Source: Luteibacter sp. SG786
GTDB taxonomy: Bacteria; Pseudomonadota; Gammaproteobacteria; Xanthomonadales; Rhodanobacteraceae
Direction: 5' to 3'
Length of the DNA: 64,000 bases
NCBI RefSeq assembly: GCF_011759605.1
Contig: NZ_JAAOYX010000003.1
Span: 124,001 to 188,000 of the forward strand
The translations under genes and the position numbers were made by a program. Position 1 is the stretch's first letter. Each line of letters starts with the position of its first letter. The notes under the pieces are model-generated. The model worked only from the letters and a program-made list of their open reading frames with translations. It was not told the origin of the DNA and made no database searches. This document shows positions 29,706-38,519 of the stretch, one piece after another.

Positions 29706-30608
29706 TTATTTCGCGCGAAGCGAATCGATCTTTTTCTGACGCCGTTCCGCGCGCGGCAGGTCGTGGTCATTGTCGAACAACGCGCTTTCCCATGCACCAT
29801 AGGTCGGGTTGGGCAGCACGAACCAGCGTTCGCCGATCCAACCGGTATACGGCGCCATGGCCTTCTCCCGGCCTTCCGCCGTATTGCCCAACACGTTCGC
29901 GAAGTCGCCGATCTGATCGCCGAACTGCATGAGCACGCGGTAATCCTTCGCCACGCGCTGGCGGCGGCAACCTTTCTCGCTGCCCACCTGTTCGCAGCCC
30001 TCGACGAACGTGCCGAGGCCGAGGAACGAATCCTTGCCGGCCACGGGGAAGCCGGCCGCGCGCAGGTTGGCGAGCGTGGCGTCATCGAGGTCCTTGGCGC
30101 GGTTGGAAATGTAGATCACCGCGATCCCGTGCGCCGCGGCGAACTTCGTGAACGCCAGCGCGCCGGGCAGGGGACGCGCGATGGCCTCCTTGCACCACGC
30201 GGCCCAGTCCGCCTCGTTGAACTCGCCCCCGGAGCGGATGAGTCGCGCCTGGTAGGGGGAGTTGTCGAGCACGGTTTCGTCGATGTCGAGGACGATGGCG
30301 GGCTTCAGTCCCTTGAGGGATGCATGCGCCGCCCGGTCATCTTTCGGCAGTGCGTCCCAGGTCGGATCGCTCTTCGCCTTGAGGAGTTTCTCCTGCGCAT
30401 TGCGGTACGTCTGCAGGTAGATGAAGTCGTGCTCGCTGGCGTTCTGCGTCCAGGCAACCGCGTTGAGGTTGTCGTCCGCCGCCGGGCCGGCTGACGCGGG
30501 CGCAGCGGCCTCCGGGGCGGGGGCCGGAGCGGGCGCGGCGGGTGGCGTGTGGGCGCAGCCCGCCAGCGAAAGGGCGAGCGCGACGGCGGCCGGAACGAAC
30601 TTCAGCAT
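29706..30608 (-). CDS. Lipoprotein acid phosphatase / 5'-nucleotidase, e(P4) family
   Basis: 300-residue HAD-superfamily phosphatase. A signal with lipobox LAGC (Cys near residue 18) is followed by a Pro/Ala-rich linker. The nucleophile motif is DIDETVLDN near 107-115, the second motif is ISNRAK, and the third is QFGDQIGDF, which together mark class C acid phosphatases related to Haemophilus lipoprotein e(P4). It should strip phosphate from nucleotides or other monoesters at the cell surface or in the periplasm. A ribosome site AAGGGG precedes the ATG. It faces away from the AI-2E genes and ends in a terminator. Confidence 0.88.
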   Translation of the reverse strand: MLKFVPAAVALALSLAGCAHTPPAAPAPAPAPEAAAPASAGPAADDNLNAVAWTQNASEHDFIYLQTYRNAQEKLLKAKSDPTWDALPKDDRAAHASLKGLKPAIVLDIDETVLDNSPYQARLIRSGGEFNEADWAAWCKEAIARPLPGALAFTKFAAAHGIAVIYISNRAKDLDDATLANLRAAGFPVAGKDSFLGLGTFVEGCEQVGSEKGCRRQRVAKDYRVLMQFGDQIGDFANVLGNTAEGREKAMAPYTGWIGERWFVLPNPTYGAWESALFDNDHDLPRAERRQKKIDSLRAK

Positions 30609-30747
30609 GGAAACCCCTTGGATGACGCATCGCGCGCCGAGGGCGGCGATTGTCGGGCGAGTTTACGACACTGTGAAGGCGGGGGCGCGCTTCCCACGCC
30701 CCCCTGCGTCCTGACAGACTGCGCGCTCATCCACGACGGGACCGTCC

Positions 30748-31767
30748 ATGGAAGCCGCCAATTCGCGGACACGAGCCGTGCGCATCGCCAGCTACATCGC
30801 CGCCGGGCTCGGCCTTTTCCTCGTGCTCTACCTGCGCCTCCTGCCGGCTTTGCTGGCGGGCCTGCTGGTATACGAGGTGGTGGTATCGACCGCGCCCCTC
30901 ATGGGCCGGCGTCTGTCGGGCGACCGGGCGCGGGTACTGGCCGTGGCGCTGGTCGGGGTGGTCGTGGTGGGGTTGCTCACCCTTCTGGTGCTGGGTGGCA
31001 TCAGCTTCTTCCGCAACGAGATCGGCAACCCGGAAGACCTCTGGCAGAACCGCCTCATGCCGCTGGTGGAGCGTGCGCGGCAGCAGCTGCCTCCGGCCGT
31101 GGTCGACCGCCTGCCGGAGAGCGTGGACGCGCTCCGCATCACCGCCATGGACTGGGCGCGCTCGCATGCGGTGACGCTGCAACTTGCCGGCAAGGAAGCC
31201 GCGCGCGTGGTGGTGCACATCATCATCGGTCTGGTGCTTGGTGCCATCGTGGCCCTCAGCCGTGCGCGGCCCACGCACCAGATCGGGCCTTTCGCGGCCG
31301 AACTGAGCCTGCGCAGTGCGCGCCTGGCGGACGCGTTCCACAACATCGTGTTCGCGCAGATCAAGATATCGCTGTTCAACACGCTCTTCACCGGTATCTA
31401 CCTGCTTGCCGTCCTGCCCATGTTCGGCGTGCACCTGCCGCTGACCAAGACACTCATCGTCATCACGTTCGTGGTCGGACTCCTGCCGGTCATCGGCAAT
31501 CTCCTCTCGAATACGGCGATCACCGTCGTCGGCCTTTCCGTATCGCTATACGTGGGGTTGGGCGCGCTGGCTTTCCTCATCGTCATCCACAAGTTCGAAT
31601 ACTTTCTCAACGCCCGTATCGTCGGCGGACAGATCCGCGCCCGCGCATGGGAACTACTCGTGGCGATGCTGCTGTTCGAGGCCGCGTTCGGCCTGCCCGG
31701 ATTGGTGGCGGCGCCCATCTTCTACGCCTACCTGAAGGCTGAACTCGAAGCCGAGCGCTTGATCTAG
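30748..31767 (+). CDS. AI-2E family (PerM-like) membrane protein, copy 1
   Basis: 339-residue inner-membrane protein with about seven membrane segments: two near the N terminus, one near 65-90, and a C-terminal group from about 205. The family signatures are LLPVIGNLLSN and EYFLNARIVGGQIRARAWELL. Members are putative transporters or exporters, and the substrate is unclear. The name comes from one member reported to export autoinducer-2. The next gene is a paralogue of identical length. No strong ribosome site is visible before this ATG. Confidence 0.85.
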   Translation: MEAANSRTRAVRIASYIAAGLGLFLVLYLRLLPALLAGLLVYEVVVSTAPLMGRRLSGDRARVLAVALVGVVVVGLLTLLVLGGISFFRNEIGNPEDLWQNRLMPLVERARQQLPPAVVDRLPESVDALRITAMDWARSHAVTLQLAGKEAARVVVHIIIGLVLGAIVALSRARPTHQIGPFAAELSLRSARLADAFHNIVFAQIKISLFNTLFTGIYLLAVLPMFGVHLPLTKTLIVITFVVGLLPVIGNLLSNTAITVVGLSVSLYVGLGALAFLIVIHKFEYFLNARIVGGQIRARAWELLVAMLLFEAAFGLPGLVAAPIFYAYLKAELEAERLI

Positions 31768-31815
31768 CGTTCATCCATCGCCTGCTGGAATCGCGCCACC
31801 CCAAGGAGTCCCGGC

Positions 31816-32835
31816 ATGGTCGGCAAACCGCAGGACACGCGTAACCTTCGTATCGCCACCTACGTGCTGGCGGCGGTCGCCCTGTGGGCGGTGCTCTGGC
31901 TCCACCTCATCTCGGCATTGCTGGCTGGACTGCTCGTTTACGAGGTGGTGGAAAGCCTCACGCCGCTCATCCGGCGCATCGCCCCCAACGAGCGTGCACG
32001 CCCCATTGCCGTGGCGCTGGTCACGGCCGTCGTGGTGGGTGTGATCATCCTGCTCGTGGTTGCCACGCTGGCCTTTTATCGCCGCGATCTCGGCGACCCG
32101 CAGGGTCTCTGGGACGAAAAGCTCCTGCCGCTGCTCACCAAGGCGCACGAACAACTGCCGGCGTGGTTGACCACGAACCTGCCCGACAGCTTCGTCGATT
32201 TCCGTGAGCAGGGCATGGCCTGGGCGCACGAGCACGCGGCGGACCTGCGTCTGGTGGGCACCACGGCGGCGCGGGTGTTCGTACACATCGTGATCGGCCT
32301 GGTGCTGGGCGCGATCGTGGCGGTATCCCATGGCGCGGGCGGTCGCGCCGCGCGTCCCCTGTCGTTCGAACTGTCGACACGTACGCGGCGCCTTGCGCAT
32401 GCCTTCCACAACATCATCTTCGCGCAGTTGAAGATCTCGGCCATCAACACCGCCCTGGCGGCGATCTTCCTCCTGGTGGCGCTGCCTTCGTTCGGCGTGC
32501 ACGTGCCGTTGGCCAAGACCCTGGTGATCGTCACCTTCGTCACCGGCCTGCTGCCGGTCGTGGGCAACCTTGTGTCCAACGTGCTCATCACCATCGCGGG
32601 CCTGTCGGTGTCGCTATGGGTCGGCGTGGCCGCGCTGGGTTTCCTCATCGTCGTGCACAAGCTCGAATACTTCCTCAATGCGCGCATCGTCGGCGGGCAG
32701 ATCCGTGCACGCACGTGGGAGTTGCTCGTGGCCATGCTGGTCCTCGAGGCGGCCTTCGGCCTTGCCGGGCTGGTGGCGGCGCCGATCTATTACGCGTATT
32801 TGAAGAGCGAGCTGGAGGCGGAGCGGCTTATCTAG
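31816..32835 (+). CDS. AI-2E family (PerM-like) membrane protein, copy 2
   Basis: 339-residue paralogue of the preceding gene, from an evident tandem duplication. The C-terminal third (LLPVVGNL through EYFLNARIVGGQIRARTWELLVAML to YAYLKSELEAERLI) is almost the same as in copy 1, while the central soluble region (about 85-150) has diverged strongly. This is what is expected if the two share a core function but differ in partner or substrate. AAGGAG lies 8 bases before the ATG, a much better site than that of copy 1. A terminator follows. Confidence 0.85.
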   Translation: MVGKPQDTRNLRIATYVLAAVALWAVLWLHLISALLAGLLVYEVVESLTPLIRRIAPNERARPIAVALVTAVVVGVIILLVVATLAFYRRDLGDPQGLWDEKLLPLLTKAHEQLPAWLTTNLPDSFVDFREQGMAWAHEHAADLRLVGTTAARVFVHIVIGLVLGAIVAVSHGAGGRAARPLSFELSTRTRRLAHAFHNIIFAQLKISAINTALAAIFLLVALPSFGVHVPLAKTLVIVTFVTGLLPVVGNLVSNVLITIAGLSVSLWVGVAALGFLIVVHKLEYFLNARIVGGQIRARTWELLVAMLVLEAAFGLAGLVAAPIYYAYLKSELEAERLI

Positions 32836-32841
32836 GGACTT

Positions 32842-32870
32842 CCGCCGCACTGCCTGCGGCGGCCTTCTTT
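32842..32870 (+). terminator. Intrinsic terminator after the AI-2E pair
   Basis: CCGCCGCA and TGCGGCGG pair perfectly around a 5-base loop, followed by CCTTCTTT. It begins 6 bases after the stop codon of the second AI-2E gene. Confidence 0.75.
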
Positions 32871-32881
32871 CGGTTATTCGT

Positions 32882-33346
32882 GGAAGTCCGGGGACGCTGC
32901 CCGGATGCAGCGGTTCATTCGCCAAGGCGAATGCGTGTGCCCAGCGGCTGGCGCCGCCGTCGGCTCGGACGGTGAGGCCAGAGCCTTCGGTGTCCACCCT
33001 CGCTGCTCAGACAGGTCCTCCGCGTTCGTAGAGGAGGGACCGCTAGTGCGGCCCGTTTATCTATCTGGCCTTCGGCCGCTCACTTGTGCGGAACTCGCCT
33101 CGAGGGTGGACACCGAAGACTCTCCCCATGACTGAAGCAAAGTGTCCGGAGAGCGGAACGGCATAGACGGTAGGCACGACCGGCACAGCATCGAATCGCA
33201 TCGCCTCGCCCTGTAAGCCTTGGTCAGGCCTTTAGCAGCTCCTGACGGTCCCTTGTCGGGGCACCGTGTCACATCTCAAGCAGGCCACCACATCGAACGC
33301 CTGCGGCTCTCCCACCATGCGACCGCGCAGCCCGGAAGCCCCCCGG
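32882..33346 (+). repeat. Complex structured repeat, family 3, copy A (core 32981-33122)
   Basis: The 142-bp core has 22-base inverted ends (32981-33002 and 33101-33122) pairing at 21 positions. Inside are a hairpin CCGC-TAGT-GCGG (33037-33054), a GGCC-TTC-GGCC hairpin, and a TCCGC/GCGGA pairing. Upstream of the core is a palindrome CATTCGCC-AA-GGCGAATG. Sequence on both sides of the core is also shared, in inverted orientation, with 46934-47399, closely on the left and more loosely on the right. It could be a structured RNA gene or a transposable palindrome. Confidence 0.75.
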
Positions 33347-33375
33347 CGAGACGCGCACGAGAAGAACCGAGACCC

Positions 33376-35367
33376 TTAGCCTCCGGCCAGCATCGCCCGG
33401 ATGCGCGCCATGTGCGTTTCAGCCGTTTCCTTCTTCACCTCGGCATCCGCCTCAGGGTCCTTGCCATCCCAGTGCAGGTCGTTCTGTGGCAGTTCGGCGA
33501 GGAACCGGCTGGGATCGTTGGAAAGGATCTCGCCGTACTTGCGTGATTTCGCCGCGAAGGACAGGGTGAGCATTTCCTTCGCGCGGGTAATGCCCACGTA
33601 CATCAGGCGCCGTTCCTCGTCGAGCCGGCCTTCATCGATGGCGCCCTCATGGGGAAGCGTGCCGTCCTCGCAGCCCACGATGAAGACGAAGCGGAATTCC
33701 AGGCCCTTCGCCGAGTGCAGCGTCATCATGCGCAGCGCGTTGCCGGGATCGTCGCGGTCGGCGTGGCTGAGCAGGGCCAGCTGCGCCGCGATGTCGCCAG
33801 TGCGGCCCCCGTCCTTGCCCATGGCCCGGAACCAGTCCATCAGTTCCCGCAGGTTACCCAGGCGCCGCTCACGCAGGGTCTCGTCGGGCGTGGATGCCGC
33901 GATATGCGCGCCGTAGCCGGATTTCTCGATGACGGAATTCACCAGGTCCGCCGCGCTTTCGTGCACGGCGTGGCTGCGCAGTTCGTCCATCAGGCGGGCG
34001 AACCCGGCCAGGGCCGAGGCGGCTCGCGGAGCGATGGTTTTCAGCGCGGCGTCGCTGCGCGCGGCATCGAGCAGGGACGCATTGCGCGACTGCGCGATCT
34101 GCCCCAGTTTTTCGAGCGAGGTGGCGCCGATCTCGCGTTTCGGCACGTTCACCACGCGCAGGAAGGCGGCGTCGTCGGTCGGGTTGGTAAGCAGGCGCAA
34201 GTAGCAGAGGACGTCCTTCACTTCCGCGCGGTCGAGGAAGGAGAGCGCGCCGCTCAGGTGATACGGCACACGGGCCAGGCGCAATGCCTTCTCGAGCGCG
34301 CGAGCCTGGAAGTTACCGCGATAGAGGATGCAGAAGTCATCCCAGCGAACGCCCTTGTCCTTGTACTTCTCGTGCAGATTGAACGCGATGGCTGCGATCC
34401 GCTCGGCTTCATGGTCGCCGTCCTTGCATTCCAGCACGCGGATCGGCGGCCCTTCGAGATGGTCGCTCCAGAGCTTCTTCTCGTGCACGTGCGGGTTATT
34501 GGCGATGAGGTGGTTCGCCGCGCGCAGGATGCGCTTCGCGCAGCGATAGTTCTGCTCGAGCTTGATGACGCGCAACTGCGGAAAGTCGCGGCCCAACTGG
34601 TCGATGTTCTCCGGATTCGCACCGCGCCAGGCGTAGATGCTCTGGTCGTCGTCGCCCACGCAGGTGAATCGCGCTTTCGGCCCTGCGATGGCTTTCAGCA
34701 GGCGGTACTGGGCGTCATTGGTGTCCTGGTATTCGTCGACCAGCAGGTAGCGCAGGCGCTCCTGCCAGATGGCGCGGGCGTCGTCGTCCGTTTCGAGGAT
34801 GCGCAGGGGCAGGCGGATGAGGTCGTCGAAATCCACGGCGTTGAATGCGGCGAGACGCTGCTGGTAGAGATCGTAGATGGTGGCCGCCTCGATCTCACGC
34901 GGGCTGCGCGCGGAAGCCATCGCCTCTTCCGGTGTCATGCCGGCGTTCTTGGCGCGGCCGACGAGATTGCGGATGCCGAGGATCACTTCCGGCTTCACGC
35001 CCTTCGGCGACAGCTCCTTGATCATGTTGGCGCTGTCGTCTGCATCGAGCACCGAAAAGCCGCGGCGCAAGCGCGCGCGATCGTGCTCGATCTGGAGGAA
35101 TTTCAGGCCCAGCGCGTGGAAGGTGCAGACGGTGAGCGCCTTCGCGGCATCGTCGGAAATCAGCCGTCCGACGCGTTCGCGCATTTCCTTCGCCGCCTTG
35201 TTGGTGAAGGTGATGGCGGCGATCTTCTCGGCCGCGAGGTGCCGGCGCGAGATGAGGTGCGAGATCTTTTCCGTGATGACGCGGGTCTTGCCGGAGCCGG
35301 CACCGGCCAGCACCAGGAGGGGGCCGTCGCAGTATTCGACGGCCGCGTGTTGTTGGGGATTGAGCAT
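33376..35367 (-). CDS. rep: ATP-dependent DNA helicase Rep (UvrD family)
   Basis: 663-residue superfamily 1 helicase that moves 3' to 5' on single strands and helps replication forks pass obstacles. Motifs seen are Q-motif LNPQQHAAVEYC, Walker A AGAGSGKT, motif Ia ITFTNKAAKEM, Walker B VDEYQDTN, motif III GDDDQSIYAWRGA, motif IV LEQNYRC, motif V MTLHSAKGLEF and motif VI RRLMYVGITRA. The length and N terminus match Rep rather than UvrD or PcrA, which have a longer C terminus. The ATG at 35367 fits the Rep start; a GTG at 35394 would add nine residues. It ends just after the repeat-bearing spacer. Confidence 0.93.
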   Translation of the reverse strand: MLNPQQHAAVEYCDGPLLVLAGAGSGKTRVITEKISHLISRRHLAAEKIAAITFTNKAAKEMRERVGRLISDDAAKALTVCTFHALGLKFLQIEHDRARLRRGFSVLDADDSANMIKELSPKGVKPEVILGIRNLVGRAKNAGMTPEEAMASARSPREIEAATIYDLYQQRLAAFNAVDFDDLIRLPLRILETDDDARAIWQERLRYLLVDEYQDTNDAQYRLLKAIAGPKARFTCVGDDDQSIYAWRGANPENIDQLGRDFPQLRVIKLEQNYRCAKRILRAANHLIANNPHVHEKKLWSDHLEGPPIRVLECKDGDHEAERIAAIAFNLHEKYKDKGVRWDDFCILYRGNFQARALEKALRLARVPYHLSGALSFLDRAEVKDVLCYLRLLTNPTDDAAFLRVVNVPKREIGATSLEKLGQIAQSRNASLLDAARSDAALKTIAPRAASALAGFARLMDELRSHAVHESAADLVNSVIEKSGYGAHIAASTPDETLRERRLGNLRELMDWFRAMGKDGGRTGDIAAQLALLSHADRDDPGNALRMMTLHSAKGLEFRFVFIVGCEDGTLPHEGAIDEGRLDEERRLMYVGITRAKEMLTLSFAAKSRKYGEILSNDPSRFLAELPQNDLHWDGKDPEADAEVKKETAETHMARIRAMLAGG

Positions 35368-35421
35368 GGGATCGACCGGGACGGGCCAGGCCACGGATGG
35401 TAGCAGGTGGGCACCGCGAAC

Positions 35422-35444
35422 GCCCCCACCTGGCGGGTGGGGGC
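35422..35444. terminator. GC-rich hairpin between the PLC-like gene and rep
   Basis: GCCCCCACC and GGTGGGGGC pair perfectly over 9 bp around TGGCG, just past the stop codon of the minus-strand PLC-like gene at 35463. There is no T run on either side, so it is only a candidate terminator. Confidence 0.45.
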
Positions 35445-35462
35445 ATCCCCGGTCGTGCCGCG

Positions 35463-36779
35463 CTACTTCCCTGGCGGAACCGCCAGTGCCGCTTCCCCGG
35501 TGGCGAGCGATATGAACGAGACTTTGCTGTCCAGGCCGTTATACCGGTGGTGGGTCACTCGTATGTCGGCGTTGTCCACGTTCTGCTCGAAGGAGCCGAT
35601 GTCGACGCGCACGATGTCACGCTTGACGAGAACGGTCGTCCAGTCGTCCTGACGCGACTCGTTGGGCGAGTCGAACACGGTGAAGGTCGATCCCGCCTTC
35701 AGGTTGAGCAACGTGGCGGAACTCGCTTCGTCGTTCTCGCAACCCTTGATGGGTGCGTTGCTGTCTTTGAACGAAAAGCGCAGCGGGTCGCCGGTATAGG
35801 GGATGGCGCATACCGCGTCCTCTGTCGCATTCTTCCCTTCCCACAGCACGATACCGCCGTGGTTCAACGTGGCCGCGTATTCAAGTGCGTCGCCCTGATG
35901 ATAGAAGTCGACCGCGATGAAATTGGGTGTCTTTCCGGAGGCTGCGCGGCACTGGTCCTCGACCCGCATCCAGAGGTTGGACAGGTTGTTGTCCGAGCGG
36001 GCATGCAGGGTTTGGCTCAGCCCGTGGAACTGGTTCATGACAAAGAGGGGCGGCCACGATTTGCCCCGGAAATCGACATGCTTCGCGTCAAGGGGAATGT
36101 AGTCCCATCGGCTACGGCACGACCAGTCATGCTGGAAGATCGTATCGCCCAGGCTCCAATAGTTTTCCACGGTGCCGTCCTGGCCGAACATGAAGGTCGC
36201 CTTGCCGCCAGGTACGTTGTAGTCGCCCGCGATGGATGGGCTTCCGGTGAAGATCAGAAGCCGCTGGCCTTTGTCCACGAGCTGAGCGACCGTGGGCCAC
36301 TCGCGGCTATCCGGCCATTGCGATGGATCGAAGGTCATGCCGGCAAGGCCGCTCACGGCGTTGAGCTCGGCCTGTACCTTGTCCGGCGATACGTAGTCTT
36401 CGAGGAACAGTGTGAGGATGGTGTTCGGGTGGTTCCGCAGATGCGGCAAGATGTCCGCATTGAGCACCTCGGCCAAGGTACGAATGCGGGTGTTGATAAG
36501 ACTCGTGCATGCGGTGTGACAGAGATAGACACGGCCCTCGTGCTCCCACAGGTCGAGCATCAATGCTCCTACACCGTCGTTCAACTGGGTGCGAATGTCG
36601 TTGTCCTGGTTGCGGGCGATCGGTGTGCTATAGGCGAACGCGTTGTGCGTGGCCGTCCAGGTCAGCTGGTTGAGCGGTTTGTCCAGCGGAACCGGCAGGG
36701 CGGCTTTCTGGGCCTGTGCCAGTAGGGGAAGGGAAAGCGAGAGAGCCGCCACGAGGGGGTAGAGGATGCGTGGACGCAT
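35463..36779 (-). CDS. Secreted PI-PLC X-domain-like phosphodiesterase, copy 1
   Basis: 438-residue exported protein. A signal peptide (MRPRILYP to LAQAQ) precedes a TIM-barrel domain of the phosphatidylinositol phospholipase C type: first catalytic His in TWTATHNAFA (near residue 46), an LDLWEHEGRVYLCH strand with the second His, then the conserved VENYWSLG and PPLFVMNQFHGL segments. The last 100 residues form an extra beta-rich domain absent from the paralogue at 38520. The substrate could be a phospholipid or another phosphodiester. The ATG at 36779 is preceded by AAAGGA at eight bases. The earlier TTG is not supported. Confidence 0.8.
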   Translation of the reverse strand: MRPRILYPLVAALSLSLPLLAQAQKAALPVPLDKPLNQLTWTATHNAFAYSTPIARNQDNDIRTQLNDGVGALMLDLWEHEGRVYLCHTACTSLINTRIRTLAEVLNADILPHLRNHPNTILTLFLEDYVSPDKVQAELNAVSGLAGMTFDPSQWPDSREWPTVAQLVDKGQRLLIFTGSPSIAGDYNVPGGKATFMFGQDGTVENYWSLGDTIFQHDWSCRSRWDYIPLDAKHVDFRGKSWPPLFVMNQFHGLSQTLHARSDNNLSNLWMRVEDQCRAASGKTPNFIAVDFYHQGDALEYAATLNHGGIVLWEGKNATEDAVCAIPYTGDPLRFSFKDSNAPIKGCENDEASSATLLNLKAGSTFTVFDSPNESRQDDWTTVLVKRDIVRVDIGSFEQNVDNADIRVTHHRYNGLDSKVSFISLATGEAALAVPPGK

Positions 36780-37091
36780 GATGGAATCCTTTCGTTGGGA
36801 AAGCGGCAATCAGCACCTTGCTGAGGCAGTCCTGGGGATGGCTACCGCCGCGGGAGCGATCCTGCGATGCCTCGCATGTCATTACTGCGACACCGGGTTG
36901 GCGTTAGCCTCGCCGTGGCGCCAGGCCGCTTCCACCAACGGTTCGGCGGGCGGTGCAAGCAGCCGGTAAGGTAGGGGGCGTCGGCAGGAGGAAGGGTGGT
37001 CTGTGAGATTTTTCCTCACCCGGGCTCAGAGTCGGCCAAGCCACCCTGCCGGTTTCGTTACCATAGGCGGTCACGACCGGACCAGACCCGC
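36780..37091. other. 312-bp divergent spacer, PLC-like gene / tdk
   Basis: No gene is seen. The only structure noted is a small inverted repeat GTGAG-ATTTTTC-CTCAC at 37003-37019, about 70 bases before tdk, of unknown meaning. Both divergent promoters should lie here, but none stands out by eye. Confidence 0.5.
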
Positions 37092-37745
37092 ATGGCCAAG
37101 CTCTATTTCTATTACTCGGCGATGAACGCCGGCAAGACCACCACCCTGCTGCAAAGCGCGCACAACTACCACGAGCGCGGCATGCGCACGCTCATCCTCA
37201 CTCCCGCGCTCGACAATCGTTATGGCGAGGGCGTGGTCGCATCGCGGATCGGATTGCAGGCCCGCGCCATGCGTTTTGCGGCGGAGGAAGATATTTTCGC
37301 CGTCGTCGAGGCCGATATCGGCAAGCGCGGGCCCCTCCACTGCGTGCTGGTCGACGAGGCCCAGTTCCTGAGCAAGTCCCAGGTCTGGCAACTCACGGAT
37401 GTGGTGGACCGCCTGGGCATTCCCGTGCTCGCCTATGGCCTGCGCACGGACTTCCGGGGTGAACTGTTCGAGGGAAGCAAGTACCTGCTTGCCTGGGCCG
37501 ACAATCTTGATGAGATCAAGACCATCTGCCACTCGGGGAAGAAGGCCACCATGGTGGTGCGCGTGGACGAGCACGGCCGCGCGGTCACCCAGGGCCCCCA
37601 GGTTGAGATCGGGGGCAACGACCGCTATGTCTCGGTGAGCCGAGCCGAGTTCAAGAGCATCACCGGCGGCGACGGCAGGATCGAGTTGCAACAGCCCGTG
37701 CTGCCGCTCGGCGAAAACGATTCGGAAGAAGGAAACCACGCGTGA
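37092..37745 (+). CDS. tdk: Thymidine kinase
   Basis: 217-residue cytoplasmic salvage enzyme that phosphorylates thymidine using ATP. Type II thymidine kinase features are the N-terminal P-loop SAMNAGKTT (residues 9-17), the DEAQFL motif and the [10 protein letters not shown] lasso region. The C-terminal zinc site is reduced: only CHSGKKA is visible, so one usual Cys pair seems altered, which is common in gammaproteobacterial forms. The ATG at 37092 gives the expected start. The stop codon overlaps the GTG of the next gene. Confidence 0.93.
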   Translation: MAKLYFYYSAMNAGKTTTLLQSAHNYHERGMRTLILTPALDNRYGEGVVASRIGLQARAMRFAAEEDIFAVVEADIGKRGPLHCVLVDEAQFLSKSQVWQLTDVVDRLGIPVLAYGLRTDFRGELFEGSKYLLAWADNLDEIKTICHSGKKATMVVRVDEHGRAVTQGPQVEIGGNDRYVSVSRAEFKSITGGDGRIELQQPVLPLGENDSEEGNHA

Positions 37746-38515
37746 CCGAGACGACGACCAACGCCGCCGAATGGCCGCGCCCTTATTGGAAGCCGAGCGA
37801 CGAGCAGGCCGTCTTGCTCTTCTTCGTGTTTGGCGCCTTTCCCGAGGACCTGGCCATCCCGGCCGCGCGCTACGGCAGCCCGGGGCTGCCCGAGGGCGTC
37901 GAGTTGCAGCGCTTCCAGAATGCGGTGCTGTCGCGCTGGGAGGGTTATCCGTTGTCGGGTGCGCTTGGCGAGCTGTTGCGCGAGGACAACGCCGAGGCCT
38001 TCAAGGAGGCCAAGGCCGCGCCGCACGTCGTGGCCATACGCGGCCGCTTTCCCGACCGCGACCGCCTCGACTACCTGCGTGACACGCTGGGCGTGGTCGC
38101 GGCGCTGACCGACATCGGCGGCAAGGCTGTGGTCGATCCGCAGATCCTGACGCTTTTCGACGCCGCTGCCTGGCGTGAGCACTACCTGGTACCAGGCGGT
38201 GCGCCGCCGCGTCATCACGTGCTCATCCTGTGCAGCCCCGAGGAAACCAAGGGCCGCTCCTGGATACGCACGCGCGGCATGCGCAAGTTCGGCCGCCCCG
38301 ACATCAGCCTGACGAACGTGCCCGATCGCGAGATCGACCGCGCCGGCGCTCTGTCGGAACGCTTCGTGGAACTTGGCGCACTCGGTGCCCACTTCGATCC
38401 GGCCCAGCCGATCGAGGTGGACGGCGTGGCGGGCGGACTCTCGGTCGAACTCTCCGGCGACGAGGAAGACCCGCGTTTCAACAATACGCACGCGGCGATG
38501 CGCTGGCCCGACTGA
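37742..38515 (+). CDS. Conserved hypothetical protein translationally coupled to tdk
   Basis: 257-residue soluble protein with no signal peptide or membrane segment. It starts at a GTG that overlaps the tdk stop codon (GTGA), which indicates translational coupling. It is acidic and rich in aromatic residues near the N terminus ([23 protein letters not shown]), with a middle region [27 protein letters not shown] and a C-terminal [13 protein letters not shown] stretch. I recognise no catalytic motif. The coupling suggests a role near nucleotide salvage or a stress response, but that is only inference. Confidence 0.7.
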   Translation: MTETTTNAAEWPRPYWKPSDEQAVLLFFVFGAFPEDLAIPAARYGSPGLPEGVELQRFQNAVLSRWEGYPLSGALGELLREDNAEAFKEAKAAPHVVAIRGRFPDRDRLDYLRDTLGVVAALTDIGGKAVVDPQILTLFDAAAWREHYLVPGGAPPRHHVLILCSPEETKGRSWIRTRGMRKFGRPDISLTNVPDREIDRAGALSERFVELGALGAHFDPAQPIEVDGVAGGLSVELSGDEEDPRFNNTHAAMRWPD

Positions 38516-38519
38516 CGCG

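Larger units (their letters stand above)
32836..33375. other. 540-bp spacer holding a complex repeat
   Basis: No supported gene. It holds a terminator (32842-32870) and then a long repeat (32882-33346) described separately. Short open frames across it have no ribosome sites, and their translations recur at the other repeat copies only because the DNA recurs. Confidence 0.65.

Noticed and set aside
30748..32835. AI-2E genes as evidence of a quorum-sensing locus
   Set aside because: The family name comes from one member. No luxS, lsr or receptor gene is in the window, and the substrate cannot be inferred.
32905..33135. Short open frame whose translation recurs at 47144-47356 on the minus strand, beginning near a conserved RCSDRSSAF stretch
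   Set aside because: No ribosome site, the similarity follows the palindromic DNA repeat, and the frame crosses hairpin arms. It is best read as a by-product of the repeat.
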